A stretch of DNA of 64,000 nt. Source: JADFNB01 sp036397455. Lineage in GTDB: Bacteria > Gemmatimonadota > Gemmatimonadetes > Gemmatimonadales > GWC2-71-9. Positions 45,320 to 53,948 of this stretch are shown piece by piece (position 1 is the stretch's first letter; the number at the start of each line of letters is the position of its first letter). The notes beneath the pieces are model-generated. The model was not told the DNA's origin. It saw only the letters and a program-made list of their open reading frames with translations, and searched no databases. Where the stretch lies: NCBI GenBank assembly GCA_036397455.1, contig DASWIX010000001.1, positions 1-64,000 on the forward strand, given 5' to 3'. Made by a program: the position numbers and the translations under genes.

Positions 45320-46845
45320 GCGCCCACCAGACGTTTGAAGCGTTCAGGCGTTCGGCGCACGCCGGACACCTGGCGCCGGTCGTGCGTGAATTCTCCGCCG
45401 ATACGTTGACGCCGGTCGCGGCGTTTGCCGCGATCCACCGGCCGCCATTCGGGTTCCTGCTCGAATCCCTCGTCGGTGGCGAGCGTTGGGCCCGCTACAG
45501 CTTCCTCGGAACCGACACGAACGAGGCGTGGCGGTATCGCGACCGCCGTGCCGCGCGATGGGATCACGAGCACGGATGGCGCGACGACGGGGAAGCGCCG
45601 GACCCGCTGGCCCATCTGGGCTCGCTGGTACGACGGCGATCCGGCCATCCGCTCTCGGGCCTGCCGCGATTTGCCGGCGGTGCGGTCGGCTACATCGGCT
45701 ACGATGTCGTCCGGACGCTTGAGACGCTGCCCGGGGGCCCGGAAGACGACCTCGGCCTGCCCGATGCCATTTTCCTGTTGGCCGACACCGTCGTGATCTT
45801 CGACAACGCGTTTGGTCGGGCGAGTATCGTCGCGCACACGGAGGGGGACCCCGCCGATACCGACGCCGCGTTGCGCCGCGTCTACGGCAATGCGGTCGAC
45901 CGCGTCGACGCGCTGCTCGAGCGACTGTCCCGTGCGGCGTCACTGCGCCCGCTCGCGCTGCACACCGGCGAACCGGCAGCGGGGACGTGCGCCTATCTCC
46001 GCCCGGACTTCGAGCGGGACGTGGACGTGATTCGTGGGCACATCCGCGCCGGCGACGTGTTCCAGGCGGTGCTGTCACGCCGCCAGGACCTGCGTTGTAC
46101 GGCACCGCCGTTCCAGGTCTACCGGGCACTCCGTGCACTGAATCCCGCTCCGTATCTCTACTATCTGGCCCTCGACGACTTGACGATCGCCGGCAGCTCA
46201 CCCGAAGTGCTGGTGCGGGTGGAGGATGGCAACGTCACCGTGCGTCCGATCGCGGGGACGCGGCGGCGTGGCGCCACTGTCGAAGAGGACGACGAGTTGG
46301 CCCGCACCCTGTTGGCCGACCCCAAGGAACTGGCCGAACACGCGATGCTCGTCGACCTCGGCCGGAACGACATTGGGCGGACGGCGGCGTTTGGGTCGGT
46401 GCGCGTCACGGCTGACAAAGTCATCGAGCGATACTCGCACGTCCAGCACATCGTGAGCGAAGTGCGGGCGCGCCTCAAGCCCGGTAGCGACGCGTTCGAT
46501 GCGCTGCGGGCCTGTTTCCCGGCGGGCACCGTGACCGGTGCACCGAAAGTGCGCGCGATGCAGTTGCTGGATTCGTTGGAACCAACGCGGCGTGGACCAT
46601 ACGCCGGTGCCGTTGGATACATCGGGTCGGGGGGACACACGCTCGACACGGCCATCGCTATCCGGACGGCGATCCTGCGCGGCGACCGGGCGTACGTCCA
46701 GGCGGGCGCCGGGATTGTCGCCGACAGTGATCCGACACGCGAATTCCTGGAGACGGAGGAGAAGGCCCGCGCGGTCCTCGCTGCCATCGCGCTCGCCGAA
46801 GCCAGTTCGCCGCCAGCCGCTGACGGCGGTATATTTTTCCGCTGA
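45316..46845 (+). CDS. trpE: anthranilate synthase component I
   Basis: A 509-residue chorismate-using enzyme that makes anthranilate with glutamine amidotransferase TrpG. It shows the chorismate-binding motifs IAGSSPEVLVR, GTRRRGATVEEDD, LVDLGRNDIGR and FPAGTVTGAPKVRAM. Length and motifs fit TrpE rather than the shorter PabB, but PabB cannot be fully excluded; trpG and other trp genes are not adjacent. The GTG at 45316 overlaps the stop of the preceding gene (GTGA), so the pair is translationally coupled. Confidence 0.88.
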   Translation: MSAHQTFEAFRRSAHAGHLAPVVREFSADTLTPVAAFAAIHRPPFGFLLESLVGGERWARYSFLGTDTNEAWRYRDRRAARWDHEHGWRDDGEAPDPLAHLGSLVRRRSGHPLSGLPRFAGGAVGYIGYDVVRTLETLPGGPEDDLGLPDAIFLLADTVVIFDNAFGRASIVAHTEGDPADTDAALRRVYGNAVDRVDALLERLSRAASLRPLALHTGEPAAGTCAYLRPDFERDVDVIRGHIRAGDVFQAVLSRRQDLRCTAPPFQVYRALRALNPAPYLYYLALDDLTIAGSSPEVLVRVEDGNVTVRPIAGTRRRGATVEEDDELARTLLADPKELAEHAMLVDLGRNDIGRTAAFGSVRVTADKVIERYSHVQHIVSEVRARLKPGSDAFDALRACFPAGTVTGAPKVRAMQLLDSLEPTRRGPYAGAVGYIGSGGHTLDTAIAIRTAILRGDRAYVQAGAGIVADSDPTREFLETEEKARAVLAAIALAEASSPPAADGGIFFR

Positions 46846-46854
46846 GGCGACATC

Positions 46855-48480
46855 TTGATCAAGCGATACAAGCTCTTCAGCACGACCGGGGACCAAACCA
46901 TCGACGTTCCCGAAGCAGGCACGCTCGTGGTCGGCCGTGCGGCCACGAGTGATGTGCCCATCTACGATCCCACGATCTCCCGGCGCCACGCCGAGGTGTC
47001 CATGGGCGCCGGAGGCGGCGTGTCGGTGCGTGATCTCGGTTCGAGCAACGGCACGTTCCTCAACGGCTCGCAGATCGCCGAAACCGAAGCCGTGGACGGC
47101 GACATGCTCGCGTTCGGGAAGGTCGCGTTTCACGTTCGGGAAGTCACACCGTCGGTGGGCCAGCCGCCGCCGATCGCCGACCAATCGGCGTTTGGCGCGC
47201 CACCCCCGTCCGCGACCATCGTCAAGAAGCTGGACGTCGACGCGCAGGCCTTGGCCAACAAGGTCTCCGGCCGCCAGAGCATGGGCGGGCTCCGACTCGA
47301 GCAGGCGGCTCAGGACCGCGAGGCGCAGAAGCTCGCGTTGTTGCTCGACGTCTCGAAAGAACTCTCGAAACATCAGGACGTCGACAAGCTGCTCGAAAAA
47401 GTGGTCGACATCACCTTCCAGATCATGGATGTCGACCGCGTTTCGGTCCTCATGGTCGAAAAGGGATCGGCGGAGTTGATCCCGCGGGTACACCGCAACC
47501 GACTGGCCGATTCGATGCCTGGCGGATCCAGCGGACGTCATGTGCCGCGCTCGATCGCTCAGCGCGCCGTTGACGAGCGGCTGGCGATCCTGACCGACAA
47601 CGCGGCCGCGGACGAACGGTTCAAGGGGAAGTCGATCATGCTGCAGAGCGTGCGCAGCGCCATGTGCGCCCCGCTCATGGGCAGCGAGGCGAAGGTGCTG
47701 GGCCTGATCTACGTCGACAACATGACGGCCACCAACTCGTTCAGCGACGAGGATCTCGAGTTTCTGATCGCGTTTTCCGGCATCGCGGCCGTCGCCATCG
47801 AAAACGGCCAGCTCACACAGCGGATCCAGCGCGAGGCGGTGGTGTTGTCGAATTTCCAGCGCTACTTCGCGCCCAACCTGGCCAAGGAAATCGCCGAGCA
47901 AGAAGGCGAAGTGACCCTCGGCGGACAGAAGCGGTCCGTCGTCGTGTTCTTCACGGACATCCGCGGGTTCACGTCGATGTCCGAGCGCATGCTGCCAGAC
48001 GAAATCGCCAATCTCCTGACCGTATATTTCACCGAGATGGTGGAAATCGTCTTCGAGTTCGGCGGCACGCTCGACAAGTTCATGGGTGATGCCATCATGG
48101 CGCTGTGGGGCGCGCCCATCGCGCACGACGACGACGCGGACCGCGCGATGGGCGCCGCGATGAAGATGCAGGAAGTCCTCGTCGAGCTGAACAAGAAATG
48201 GGCGGCGGCCGGACAACAGGAGGTGCGGATCGGGATCGGCATCAATTTCGGCGAGGTGTTCGCCGGCAACATCGGGTCCGAGCAACGGCTCGAATACACC
48301 GTGATCGGTGACGCGGTCAACGTCGCCTCGCGACTGTGCTCCAAGGCCGGGCCGGACGACATCATGATCTCCGAGCCGTTCTACAAGGAACTGAAGAACC
48401 CGCCGCCGGTGGAAAACCTCGAGCCGATCGAACTCAAGGGCAAGGCGGCCGCGGTTCCCGTTTATCGTGTGAAGCGGTAG
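46855..48480 (+). CDS. FHA-GAF-class III adenylate cyclase
   Basis: A 541-residue signalling enzyme that makes cAMP from ATP. The N-terminal FHA domain (about 1-95) has VGRAATSDVPIYDPTISRRHAEV, with GR and SRRHAE for phosphothreonine binding; only short parts are quoted. A GAF domain follows (about 155-320) and the cyclase homology domain (about 350-540) has the metal site FFTDIRGFT, FMGDAIMALWGAP and VIGDAVNVASRL. The Lys/Asp-type substrate residues suggest ATP specificity. There is no membrane segment, so it is probably soluble. It starts with TTG at 46855. The last 19 bases overlap the convergent maf gene. Nearby phospho-signalling genes could provide its FHA input; this is conjecture. Confidence 0.88.
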   Translation: MIKRYKLFSTTGDQTIDVPEAGTLVVGRAATSDVPIYDPTISRRHAEVSMGAGGGVSVRDLGSSNGTFLNGSQIAETEAVDGDMLAFGKVAFHVREVTPSVGQPPPIADQSAFGAPPPSATIVKKLDVDAQALANKVSGRQSMGGLRLEQAAQDREAQKLALLLDVSKELSKHQDVDKLLEKVVDITFQIMDVDRVSVLMVEKGSAELIPRVHRNRLADSMPGGSSGRHVPRSIAQRAVDERLAILTDNAAADERFKGKSIMLQSVRSAMCAPLMGSEAKVLGLIYVDNMTATNSFSDEDLEFLIAFSGIAAVAIENGQLTQRIQREAVVLSNFQRYFAPNLAKEIAEQEGEVTLGGQKRSVVVFFTDIRGFTSMSERMLPDEIANLLTVYFTEMVEIVFEFGGTLDKFMGDAIMALWGAPIAHDDDADRAMGAAMKMQEVLVELNKKWAAAGQQEVRIGIGINFGEVFAGNIGSEQRLEYTVIGDAVNVASRLCSKAGPDDIMISEPFYKELKNPPPVENLEPIELKGKAAAVPVYRVKR

Positions 48481-49034
48481 GGCGTCCCGGCAGCCTCCAG
48501 CAGGTCGAACAACAGCCGCACCGGCAACCCGATCACCCCGAACGCATCCCCTTCGATCCGCTCCACCAACACGGCTCCAAAACCCTGCAGCCCGTAGCTG
48601 CCCGCCTTGTCCATCGGTTCGCCGGTTTCGACGTAGGCGCGAATCAGCTCGTCCGACATCGGGCGGATCCAGACGTGGGTCGCGTCGGTGCGCGCCCACT
48701 CGTCGGCACCCCGCACCAGCGCGACGGCGGTGACGACCTGGTGTCGGCGCCCGGCAAGTCCGCGGAGCATGGCTTCAGCATCCGCCGTCGAAGCGGGCTT
48801 GCCGAGCATGACGCCCTCGCGCACCACGATCGTGTCCGCCCCGATGACCGCGCATCCGGGGCGCCGCCGCGCCACCGCACGCGCCTTGGCGAGGGCCAGA
48901 CGTTCGGCCGCATGCCCGGGCGACTCGCCGTCGTACGGGCGCTCGTCGATCTCGGCGGGCTCAACCGTATGGTCGATCCTCAGCAGCGCCAGCAGTTCGC
49001 TGCGCCGCGGCGACCGCGACGCCAGCACGATCAT
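48462..49034 (-). CDS. maf: Maf-like nucleoside triphosphate pyrophosphatase
   Basis: A 190-residue house-cleaning enzyme that hydrolyses non-canonical or methylated NTPs. The N-terminal IVLASRSPRRSELLALL is the Maf signature. The catalytic region has AERLALAKARAVAR and VIGADTIVV, with the acidic residues that bind the metal. It overlaps the upstream D-aminoacyl-tRNA deacylase gene as ATGA and converges with the cyclase gene (19-base overlap). Confidence 0.93.
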   Translation of the reverse strand: MIVLASRSPRRSELLALLRIDHTVEPAEIDERPYDGESPGHAAERLALAKARAVARRRPGCAVIGADTIVVREGVMLGKPASTADAEAMLRGLAGRRHQVVTAVALVRGADEWARTDATHVWIRPMSDELIRAYVETGEPMDKAGSYGLQGFGAVLVERIEGDAFGVIGLPVRLLFDLLEAAGTPYRFTR

Positions 49035-49468
49035 CGCTCGACCACCAGGGTCACGGGGCCGTCGTTCACCAGTTCGACGTCCATCATCGCGCCAAAGGCG
49101 CCCGTCGCCGTCCGGATGCCACGGTCACGCAGGGCGTCGACGAATGACTCGTACAACGGTTCGGCCACGTGGGGCGGTGCCGCGTCGATGAACGATGGCC
49201 GCCGTCCTTTGCGCGTGTCGCCGTACAAGGTGAACTGGGAAACGACGAGCACCGCGCCACCCACGTCGCCAAGACTCCGGTTCATCTTCTGATGCTCATC
49301 GGGAAAGAGCCGGAGGCTGACCACCTTATCGGCCATCCACTGAATCTCCTCTTCACCGTCACCGCTGCGCATCGCCAACAGCACCAGATATCCGACGCCG
49401 ATCGCCCCGACCTCGACACCGTCCACCGTGACGCGTGCGCGCGAAACGCGTTGCAATACGATCTTCAA
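49031..49468 (-). CDS. dtd: D-aminoacyl-tRNA deacylase
   Basis: A 145-residue enzyme that removes D-amino acids from mischarged tRNA. It has KIVLQRVSRARVTVDG, the Ser-containing loop SQFTLYGDTRKG (SQxT motif) and the cross-subunit loop NDGPVTL, the GP motif of DTD. The start is a TTG at 49468, which gives the family's standard beginning (M-KIVLQRVSRA); no ATG or GTG fits. It is coupled to maf by an ATGA overlap, so both form a small quality-control operon. Confidence 0.93.
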   Translation of the reverse strand: MKIVLQRVSRARVTVDGVEVGAIGVGYLVLLAMRSGDGEEEIQWMADKVVSLRLFPDEHQKMNRSLGDVGGAVLVVSQFTLYGDTRKGRRPSFIDAAPPHVAEPLYESFVDALRDRGIRTATGAFGAMMDVELVNDGPVTLVVER

Positions 49469-49529
49469 GGGAGCGTGGCGTTGCCGCGGTGTGCGGGTAC
49501 ACCGAGGAGCCGGCGGGAGGCCGGCCCGA

Positions 49530-51356
49530 TCATTCCACCGTGACCGATTTGGCCAGGTTGCGTGGCTTGTCGACGTCGCATCCGCGATTGACCGCCACGT
49601 GGTAGGCAAAAAGCTGCAACGGGAGCACCGACAGCACCGGCGTGAGCGGATCGACGGTTTCGGGAATCTCGAACACGTAGTCGGTCAGCTGTCGGATCTC
49701 GCTGTCGCCCTCGGTAACCACCGCGATCACGCGTCCCTTGCGGGCCCGCACTTCTTGCACGTTCGACACGATCTTCTGATACACCGCGTCGCGTGGGGCA
49801 ACGACGACCACCGGCATGTGCTCGTCAATGAGGGCAATGGGCCCGTGCTTCATTTCGGCGGCCGGATACCCCTCCGCGTGGACATACGATATCTCCTTGA
49901 GCTTCAGCGCGCCTTCGAGGGCGACGGGGAAGTTGTATCCCCGGCCCAGATACAGCGCGTTACGGGCATGGGAGAATTCGTCCGCGACCTGTTTGATGGC
50001 CGCGGCGTTGCCGAGTACCCGTTCGATCTGGCCCGGCAAACTCGCGAGCGCGTGGACGAACTCGCGACCCTGCAGCACCGAGAGTGACCGCAAGCGCCCA
50101 ATACGCAGCGTAAACAGGGCCAGCGCCACGACCTGCGACGTAAACGCTTTGGTACTCGCCACACCGATTTCCGGACCGGCGTGGATGTAGATCCCGCCGT
50201 CCACCTCACGCGCAATCGTACTGCCCACCGAATTGACGATTCCCAACGTCCGGGCGCCGCGCGCGCGCGCTTCGCGTAACGCGGCGAGGGTGTCGGCGGT
50301 TTCGCCGCTTTGCGAGATCCCGATGACAAGGGTGCGTTCGTCGACGATCGGGTTGCGGTAGCGAAACTCCGACGCATACTCCACTTCCGAGGGCAGTCGT
50401 GCCAACTCCTCGAGCATGTATTCGCCGATCAGCGCCGAATGCCACGACGTGCCGCACGCGGTCAGGATCACCCGGTCGATGGCCAGCAGATCGTCATCGT
50501 CCATGTTGATGCCGCCGAGGCGCGAGCGACCGTCGTCGAACAACAGGCGGCCACGCACGGTGTTCTGGAGACTCTCGGGCTGCTCCATGATCTCCTTGAG
50601 CATGAAGTGCTCGTAGCCGCCGCGTTCGACCGTTTCCTGATCCCAGTCGATGGTGTTGATTTCCTTGTCGATCCGGGATGTCTCGAGATCGAGGATCTGG
50701 TAGCGGTCGGAGTGCAGTACCGCGACCTCGCCGTCATCGAGATACATGACCGATCGGGTGTGCTCGATCAGCGCCGCCGCATCCGAGGCAACGAAATATT
50801 CGCCCTCACCGAGTCCAACCAGGATTGGCGAACCCCTGCGCGCCGCCACCAGCGTCCCCGGCTGCCGGCTCGACACCACCGCGATCCCGTACGTTCCGTC
50901 GACCATCCCTAGGGCGGCCACGACGGCATCCTCAAGGAACTCCGTGTACCGCTCCTCGATCAGGTGCGTGAGCACCTCGGTGTCGGTCTCCGAAACGAAC
51001 GTGTGTCCGCGCGACGTGAGCATGTCACGCAACGCCGTCGCGTTCTCGATGATCCCGTTGTGCACGAGCGCGATCGTGCCCGTGCAGTCGGTGTGCGGAT
51101 GCGCATTGACCTCGTTCGGCACGCCGTGGGTCGCCCAACGCGTGTGGGCGATGGCCGTGGTGGCCGAGGGCAGATTGCCGTTGAGGCGGGCTTCGAGGAC
51201 CGCAATCCGCCCCGCGGACTTGACGACCACCAGTTCGGATCCACACGCCACCGCGAGGCCCGCGGAATCGTAGCCGCGGTACTCCAGCCGTTTCAGGCCC
51301 TCGAGGACCAGCGGCGTTCCGTCACGTGCCCCGATGTAACCGACGATCCCACACAT
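49530..51356 (-). CDS. glmS: glutamine-fructose-6-phosphate aminotransferase
   Basis: A 608-residue enzyme that makes glucosamine-6-phosphate, the first step of UDP-GlcNAc synthesis for peptidoglycan and LPS. The N-terminal amidotransferase starts with CGIVGYIG (nucleophile Cys2), then LEYRGYDSAG. Two SIS isomerase domains follow, with ACGTSWHSAL, GISQSGETADTLAALREA and the C-terminal LAKSVTVE. No glmS ribozyme is upstream; only 15 bases separate it from glmM. Operon: HD-GYP gene, glmM, glmS. Confidence 0.97.
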   Translation of the reverse strand: MCGIVGYIGARDGTPLVLEGLKRLEYRGYDSAGLAVACGSELVVVKSAGRIAVLEARLNGNLPSATTAIAHTRWATHGVPNEVNAHPHTDCTGTIALVHNGIIENATALRDMLTSRGHTFVSETDTEVLTHLIEERYTEFLEDAVVAALGMVDGTYGIAVVSSRQPGTLVAARRGSPILVGLGEGEYFVASDAAALIEHTRSVMYLDDGEVAVLHSDRYQILDLETSRIDKEINTIDWDQETVERGGYEHFMLKEIMEQPESLQNTVRGRLLFDDGRSRLGGINMDDDDLLAIDRVILTACGTSWHSALIGEYMLEELARLPSEVEYASEFRYRNPIVDERTLVIGISQSGETADTLAALREARARGARTLGIVNSVGSTIAREVDGGIYIHAGPEIGVASTKAFTSQVVALALFTLRIGRLRSLSVLQGREFVHALASLPGQIERVLGNAAAIKQVADEFSHARNALYLGRGYNFPVALEGALKLKEISYVHAEGYPAAEMKHGPIALIDEHMPVVVVAPRDAVYQKIVSNVQEVRARKGRVIAVVTEGDSEIRQLTDYVFEIPETVDPLTPVLSVLPLQLFAYHVAVNRGCDVDKPRNLAKSVTVE

Positions 51357-51371
51357 GCCGACCCCGTTTCT

Positions 51372-52745
51372 TTAGGCTTTCAGCGCCGCCCGCGCCGCCG
51401 CCACTAACTGCTCCGCGACCTCGACCGACGGACCCTCCGCGATCAACCGGACGATCGGCTCGGTTCCCGAGGGTCGGACGTGCAGCCACCGGTCCGCCCA
51501 CGCCAGCCGCAAACCGTCCTGTCGGTCCGCATCTGCGTCCGGAAAACGGCTCAGCAGCGTCAGATACTGATGGTCCAAGTCATTACGGCGATTGGCTTTC
51601 GCCTTCACAATCGCGTATTGCGGCCGCGATGCCACCTTGGCGCTTACCGGCTGAGCCTCCGCTGCCATCAGGTCGAGCACCAGTGCCGCCGCCAGGGGGG
51701 CATCCCGTCCCAGGTGCAACGCGGGGAGGATTACGCCCCCGTTCCCCTCGCCCCCAACCACTGCCCCGGCTTCCCGCATGGCCCGTGCCACGTTTGCCTC
51801 TCCAACCGGAGAGCGCGTCACGGACCGCCCAAACTCCCGGGCGGCATCATCTACCACCAAGGACGTCGACAAGTTCACCACCACCGGACCGACCTGACGC
51901 CGCAGCACCGCTTCGACCGCGAACGCGAGCGTGTAGTCTTCCCCGATCGGAACGCCCTTCTCGTCAACGACGGCCAAGCGATCGACATCCGGATCCACCG
52001 CGATCCCCATGTCCGCTCCCTCTCGCAGGACGAGTGCACCCAGGCCGCCGAGGTTTGCGGGCACCGGCTCCGGCTCCCGGGGGAACCGCCCGTCGGTTTC
52101 CAGATCCATTCCGACGACGGTGCACCCCAGGTCCTCGAGCAATGCCGGCATGATCGTGGCTCCGGCGCCACGAACGCAATCGAGCGCGACCGTGAAGTGA
52201 CGTTGCCGAACGGATTCGGCGTCAACCACCGGCAAGGCCATGATGAGCGCGATATGGCGGGTAACCGCCGAGGCGTCATCCCCGACATCGCCGATGCCGT
52301 CCCATGCGGCACGCGGGATGTCCCCGTCCACCAATTCCCGCAGCAGCGCCCCGGCATTCGCATCGAGAAAGAGGCCGTCCGCACCGACGAACTTGAGCGC
52401 ATTCCATTCGATCGCGTTGTGGCTCGCGGTGAGCACGATCCCGCCGCCTGCCTCATGGTGTTCCACCGCGAGCTGGACGGTGGGCGTCGGGACGATCCCG
52501 AGTGCGATCACCCGGCATCCTACCGACTGCAACCCGGCGCGGGCCGCCGCTTCGAACATCGGACCCGACACGCGCGCATCCCGGCCAAGCACGACCGTCG
52601 GGTTCCCCTCGCGCACCGCGAGCCACCCGAACGCGGCGGCATATCGCGCGACGATATCGGGCGTGAGGTCCTTCCCGACAATACCGCGGACGCCGGACAC
52701 GCTGACCATCAGCGTGTCACTTCGTGCGCCACTCGCGCTCGTCAC
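51372..52745 (-). CDS. glmM: phosphoglucosamine mutase (alpha-D-phosphohexomutase family)
   Basis: A 457-residue enzyme that interconverts glucosamine-6-phosphate and glucosamine-1-phosphate, the step after GlmS. The active-site serine loop is LTASHNAIEWNALKF, the metal loop DPDVDRLAVVD, the sugar loop GGEGNGGVI, and the phosphate loop VRPSGTEPIVR. The WNALKF context and the glmS neighbour point to GlmM rather than phosphomannomutase. GTG start, overlapping the HD-GYP gene stop (GTGA). Confidence 0.93.
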   Translation of the reverse strand: MTSASGARSDTLMVSVSGVRGIVGKDLTPDIVARYAAAFGWLAVREGNPTVVLGRDARVSGPMFEAAARAGLQSVGCRVIALGIVPTPTVQLAVEHHEAGGGIVLTASHNAIEWNALKFVGADGLFLDANAGALLRELVDGDIPRAAWDGIGDVGDDASAVTRHIALIMALPVVDAESVRQRHFTVALDCVRGAGATIMPALLEDLGCTVVGMDLETDGRFPREPEPVPANLGGLGALVLREGADMGIAVDPDVDRLAVVDEKGVPIGEDYTLAFAVEAVLRRQVGPVVVNLSTSLVVDDAAREFGRSVTRSPVGEANVARAMREAGAVVGGEGNGGVILPALHLGRDAPLAAALVLDLMAAEAQPVSAKVASRPQYAIVKAKANRRNDLDHQYLTLLSRFPDADADRQDGLRLAWADRWLHVRPSGTEPIVRLIAEGPSVEVAEQLVAAARAALKA

Positions 52746-53848
52746 GCGCCCCGTTGGACGCTGGCGCCGGGGACGAGCGTGGCCGCCCGCGGGGCCGCGC
52801 GCGGTACCGCCGATGCCGGTGTGTCGATCGGCAAGGCGGTGCAGTCGGGATACGCGGCAAGGAACGCCTCCACCATGCGTGGATCGAACTGTGTGCCGGC
52901 GTTGGCGCGAAGCTCGGCGATGGCCGCGTCGGCCGTCAGGGCCGGCCGATACGACCGGCCACTGGTCATCGCGTCGAACGCGTCCACCACCGACACGAGT
53001 TTCGCGAGCGGCGGGATGGCGTCCCCGCGCAGGCCGTCGGGCAGGCCTGTCCCGTTGATCCGCTCGTGATGCGAACGAACGATCCCCAGGACCTGCGGCA
53101 CGTCGTGCATCAGAGGATCGAGGATACGTGCACCGATGACCGTATGCTGCATGATGTGTTGGTATTCGTCGTCCGTTAGCCGGTCCGGCTTGTTGAGGAT
53201 CGCCTCGCTGACGCCGATCTTGCCCACATCGTGCAGCTCAGCGCCAAGCGTGAGGAGCCGCAATTCCTCATCGGCGAGACCCAGCATTCGGCCGGTGCCT
53301 GCCGCGTACGATGCGACGCGCACCGAGTGCCCCTGCGTATACGTGTCTTTGGCCTCGAGCGCGTGTACGATGGACTGGATTCCCTCGAGAAACAGTTCCT
53401 CGATCCGCGCGGCCTGTTGCTCGACGAGCTCCGACAGATGCATCTGGTACCGACGGTTATCGAGGATGAGACGCCGCTTCTCCAATGCCTGGTCGACCCG
53501 CGCGCGCACCTCGTCCATTTCGAACGGCTTGACGATGTAGTCAAACGCGCCGGCCCGCAGACACCATACGGCGGTTTCGACCTCGGTGACGCCGGTCAGC
53601 ATGATGACCGCAACGTCCGGGTGGTCACGCCGCACTGCCTGGAGCAGGTCCACGCCATCCATACCCGGCATGCGGATATCCGACATCAGGACTTCGATGG
53701 TGGTCCGGTGGAGGATCTCCAGCGCCGCCGGGCCGGAGTCGGCATCCAGACACGCGTGTCCCATCGCTTGGAGGGCGCGAACCAAGACGTGGCGGGTAGC
53801 CTGCTGATCATCCACCACGAGGCAACGGAAGCCCGTATCGTGCGGCAT
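52742..53848 (-). CDS. response regulator with HD-GYP phosphodiesterase domain
   Basis: A 368-residue protein. The N-terminal receiver (residues 8-125) has the acidic pair DDQ and phosphoacceptor Asp in MSDIRMPGMDG, and K in IVKPFEMDE. A coiled linker leads to an HD-GYP domain (about 165-345) with AELHDVGKIG and HHERINGTGLPDGL. The GYP residues read GLP, a known variation that may still be active. It probably degrades cyclic di-GMP. It is the first gene of a minus-strand operon, followed directly by glmM with a GTGA overlap. A TAAGTTG box lies 6 nt upstream. Confidence 0.9.
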   Translation of the reverse strand: MPHDTGFRCLVVDDQQATRHVLVRALQAMGHACLDADSGPAALEILHRTTIEVLMSDIRMPGMDGVDLLQAVRRDHPDVAVIMLTGVTEVETAVWCLRAGAFDYIVKPFEMDEVRARVDQALEKRRLILDNRRYQMHLSELVEQQAARIEELFLEGIQSIVHALEAKDTYTQGHSVRVASYAAGTGRMLGLADEELRLLTLGAELHDVGKIGVSEAILNKPDRLTDDEYQHIMQHTVIGARILDPLMHDVPQVLGIVRSHHERINGTGLPDGLRGDAIPPLAKLVSVVDAFDAMTSGRSYRPALTADAAIAELRANAGTQFDPRMVEAFLAAYPDCTALPIDTPASAVPRAAPRAATLVPGASVQRGA

Positions 53849-53854
53849 TCCACC

Positions 53855-53860
53855 AACTTA
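53855..53860 (-). promoter_or_regulatory. putative -10 box (TAAGTT) for the HD-GYP-glmM-glmS operon
   Basis: On the minus strand TAAGTTG precedes the ATG at 53848 by 6 nt, the same spacing as TATGTT before the symporter gene. A leaderless transcript is implied. Confidence 0.35.
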
Positions 53861-53915
53861 GCCGTCGACGGTAGCCACTACAAGATGATCGCTTCCCTTG
53901 GGCGGGAGGCGGACA

Positions 53916-53921
53916 TAGGTT
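53916..53921 (+). promoter_or_regulatory. putative -10 box (TAGGTT) for the Cys/Met PLP enzyme
   Basis: TAGGTT lies 27 nt upstream of the ATG at 53949, in the 100-base gap between divergent genes. It is not followed by G, unlike most other boxes. Confidence 0.3.
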
Positions 53922-53948
53922 CCCGGTGGCCTTCTCCCACTGACGATC

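Noticed and set aside
46198..48699. An 833-codon frame antisense to the cyclase gene
   Set aside because: Shadow of the cyclase and trpE genes; composition is Arg/His/Asp rich without any known domain.
51357..51371. glmS ribozyme or riboswitch
   Set aside because: Only 15 bases separate glmM and glmS, too short for the structure.
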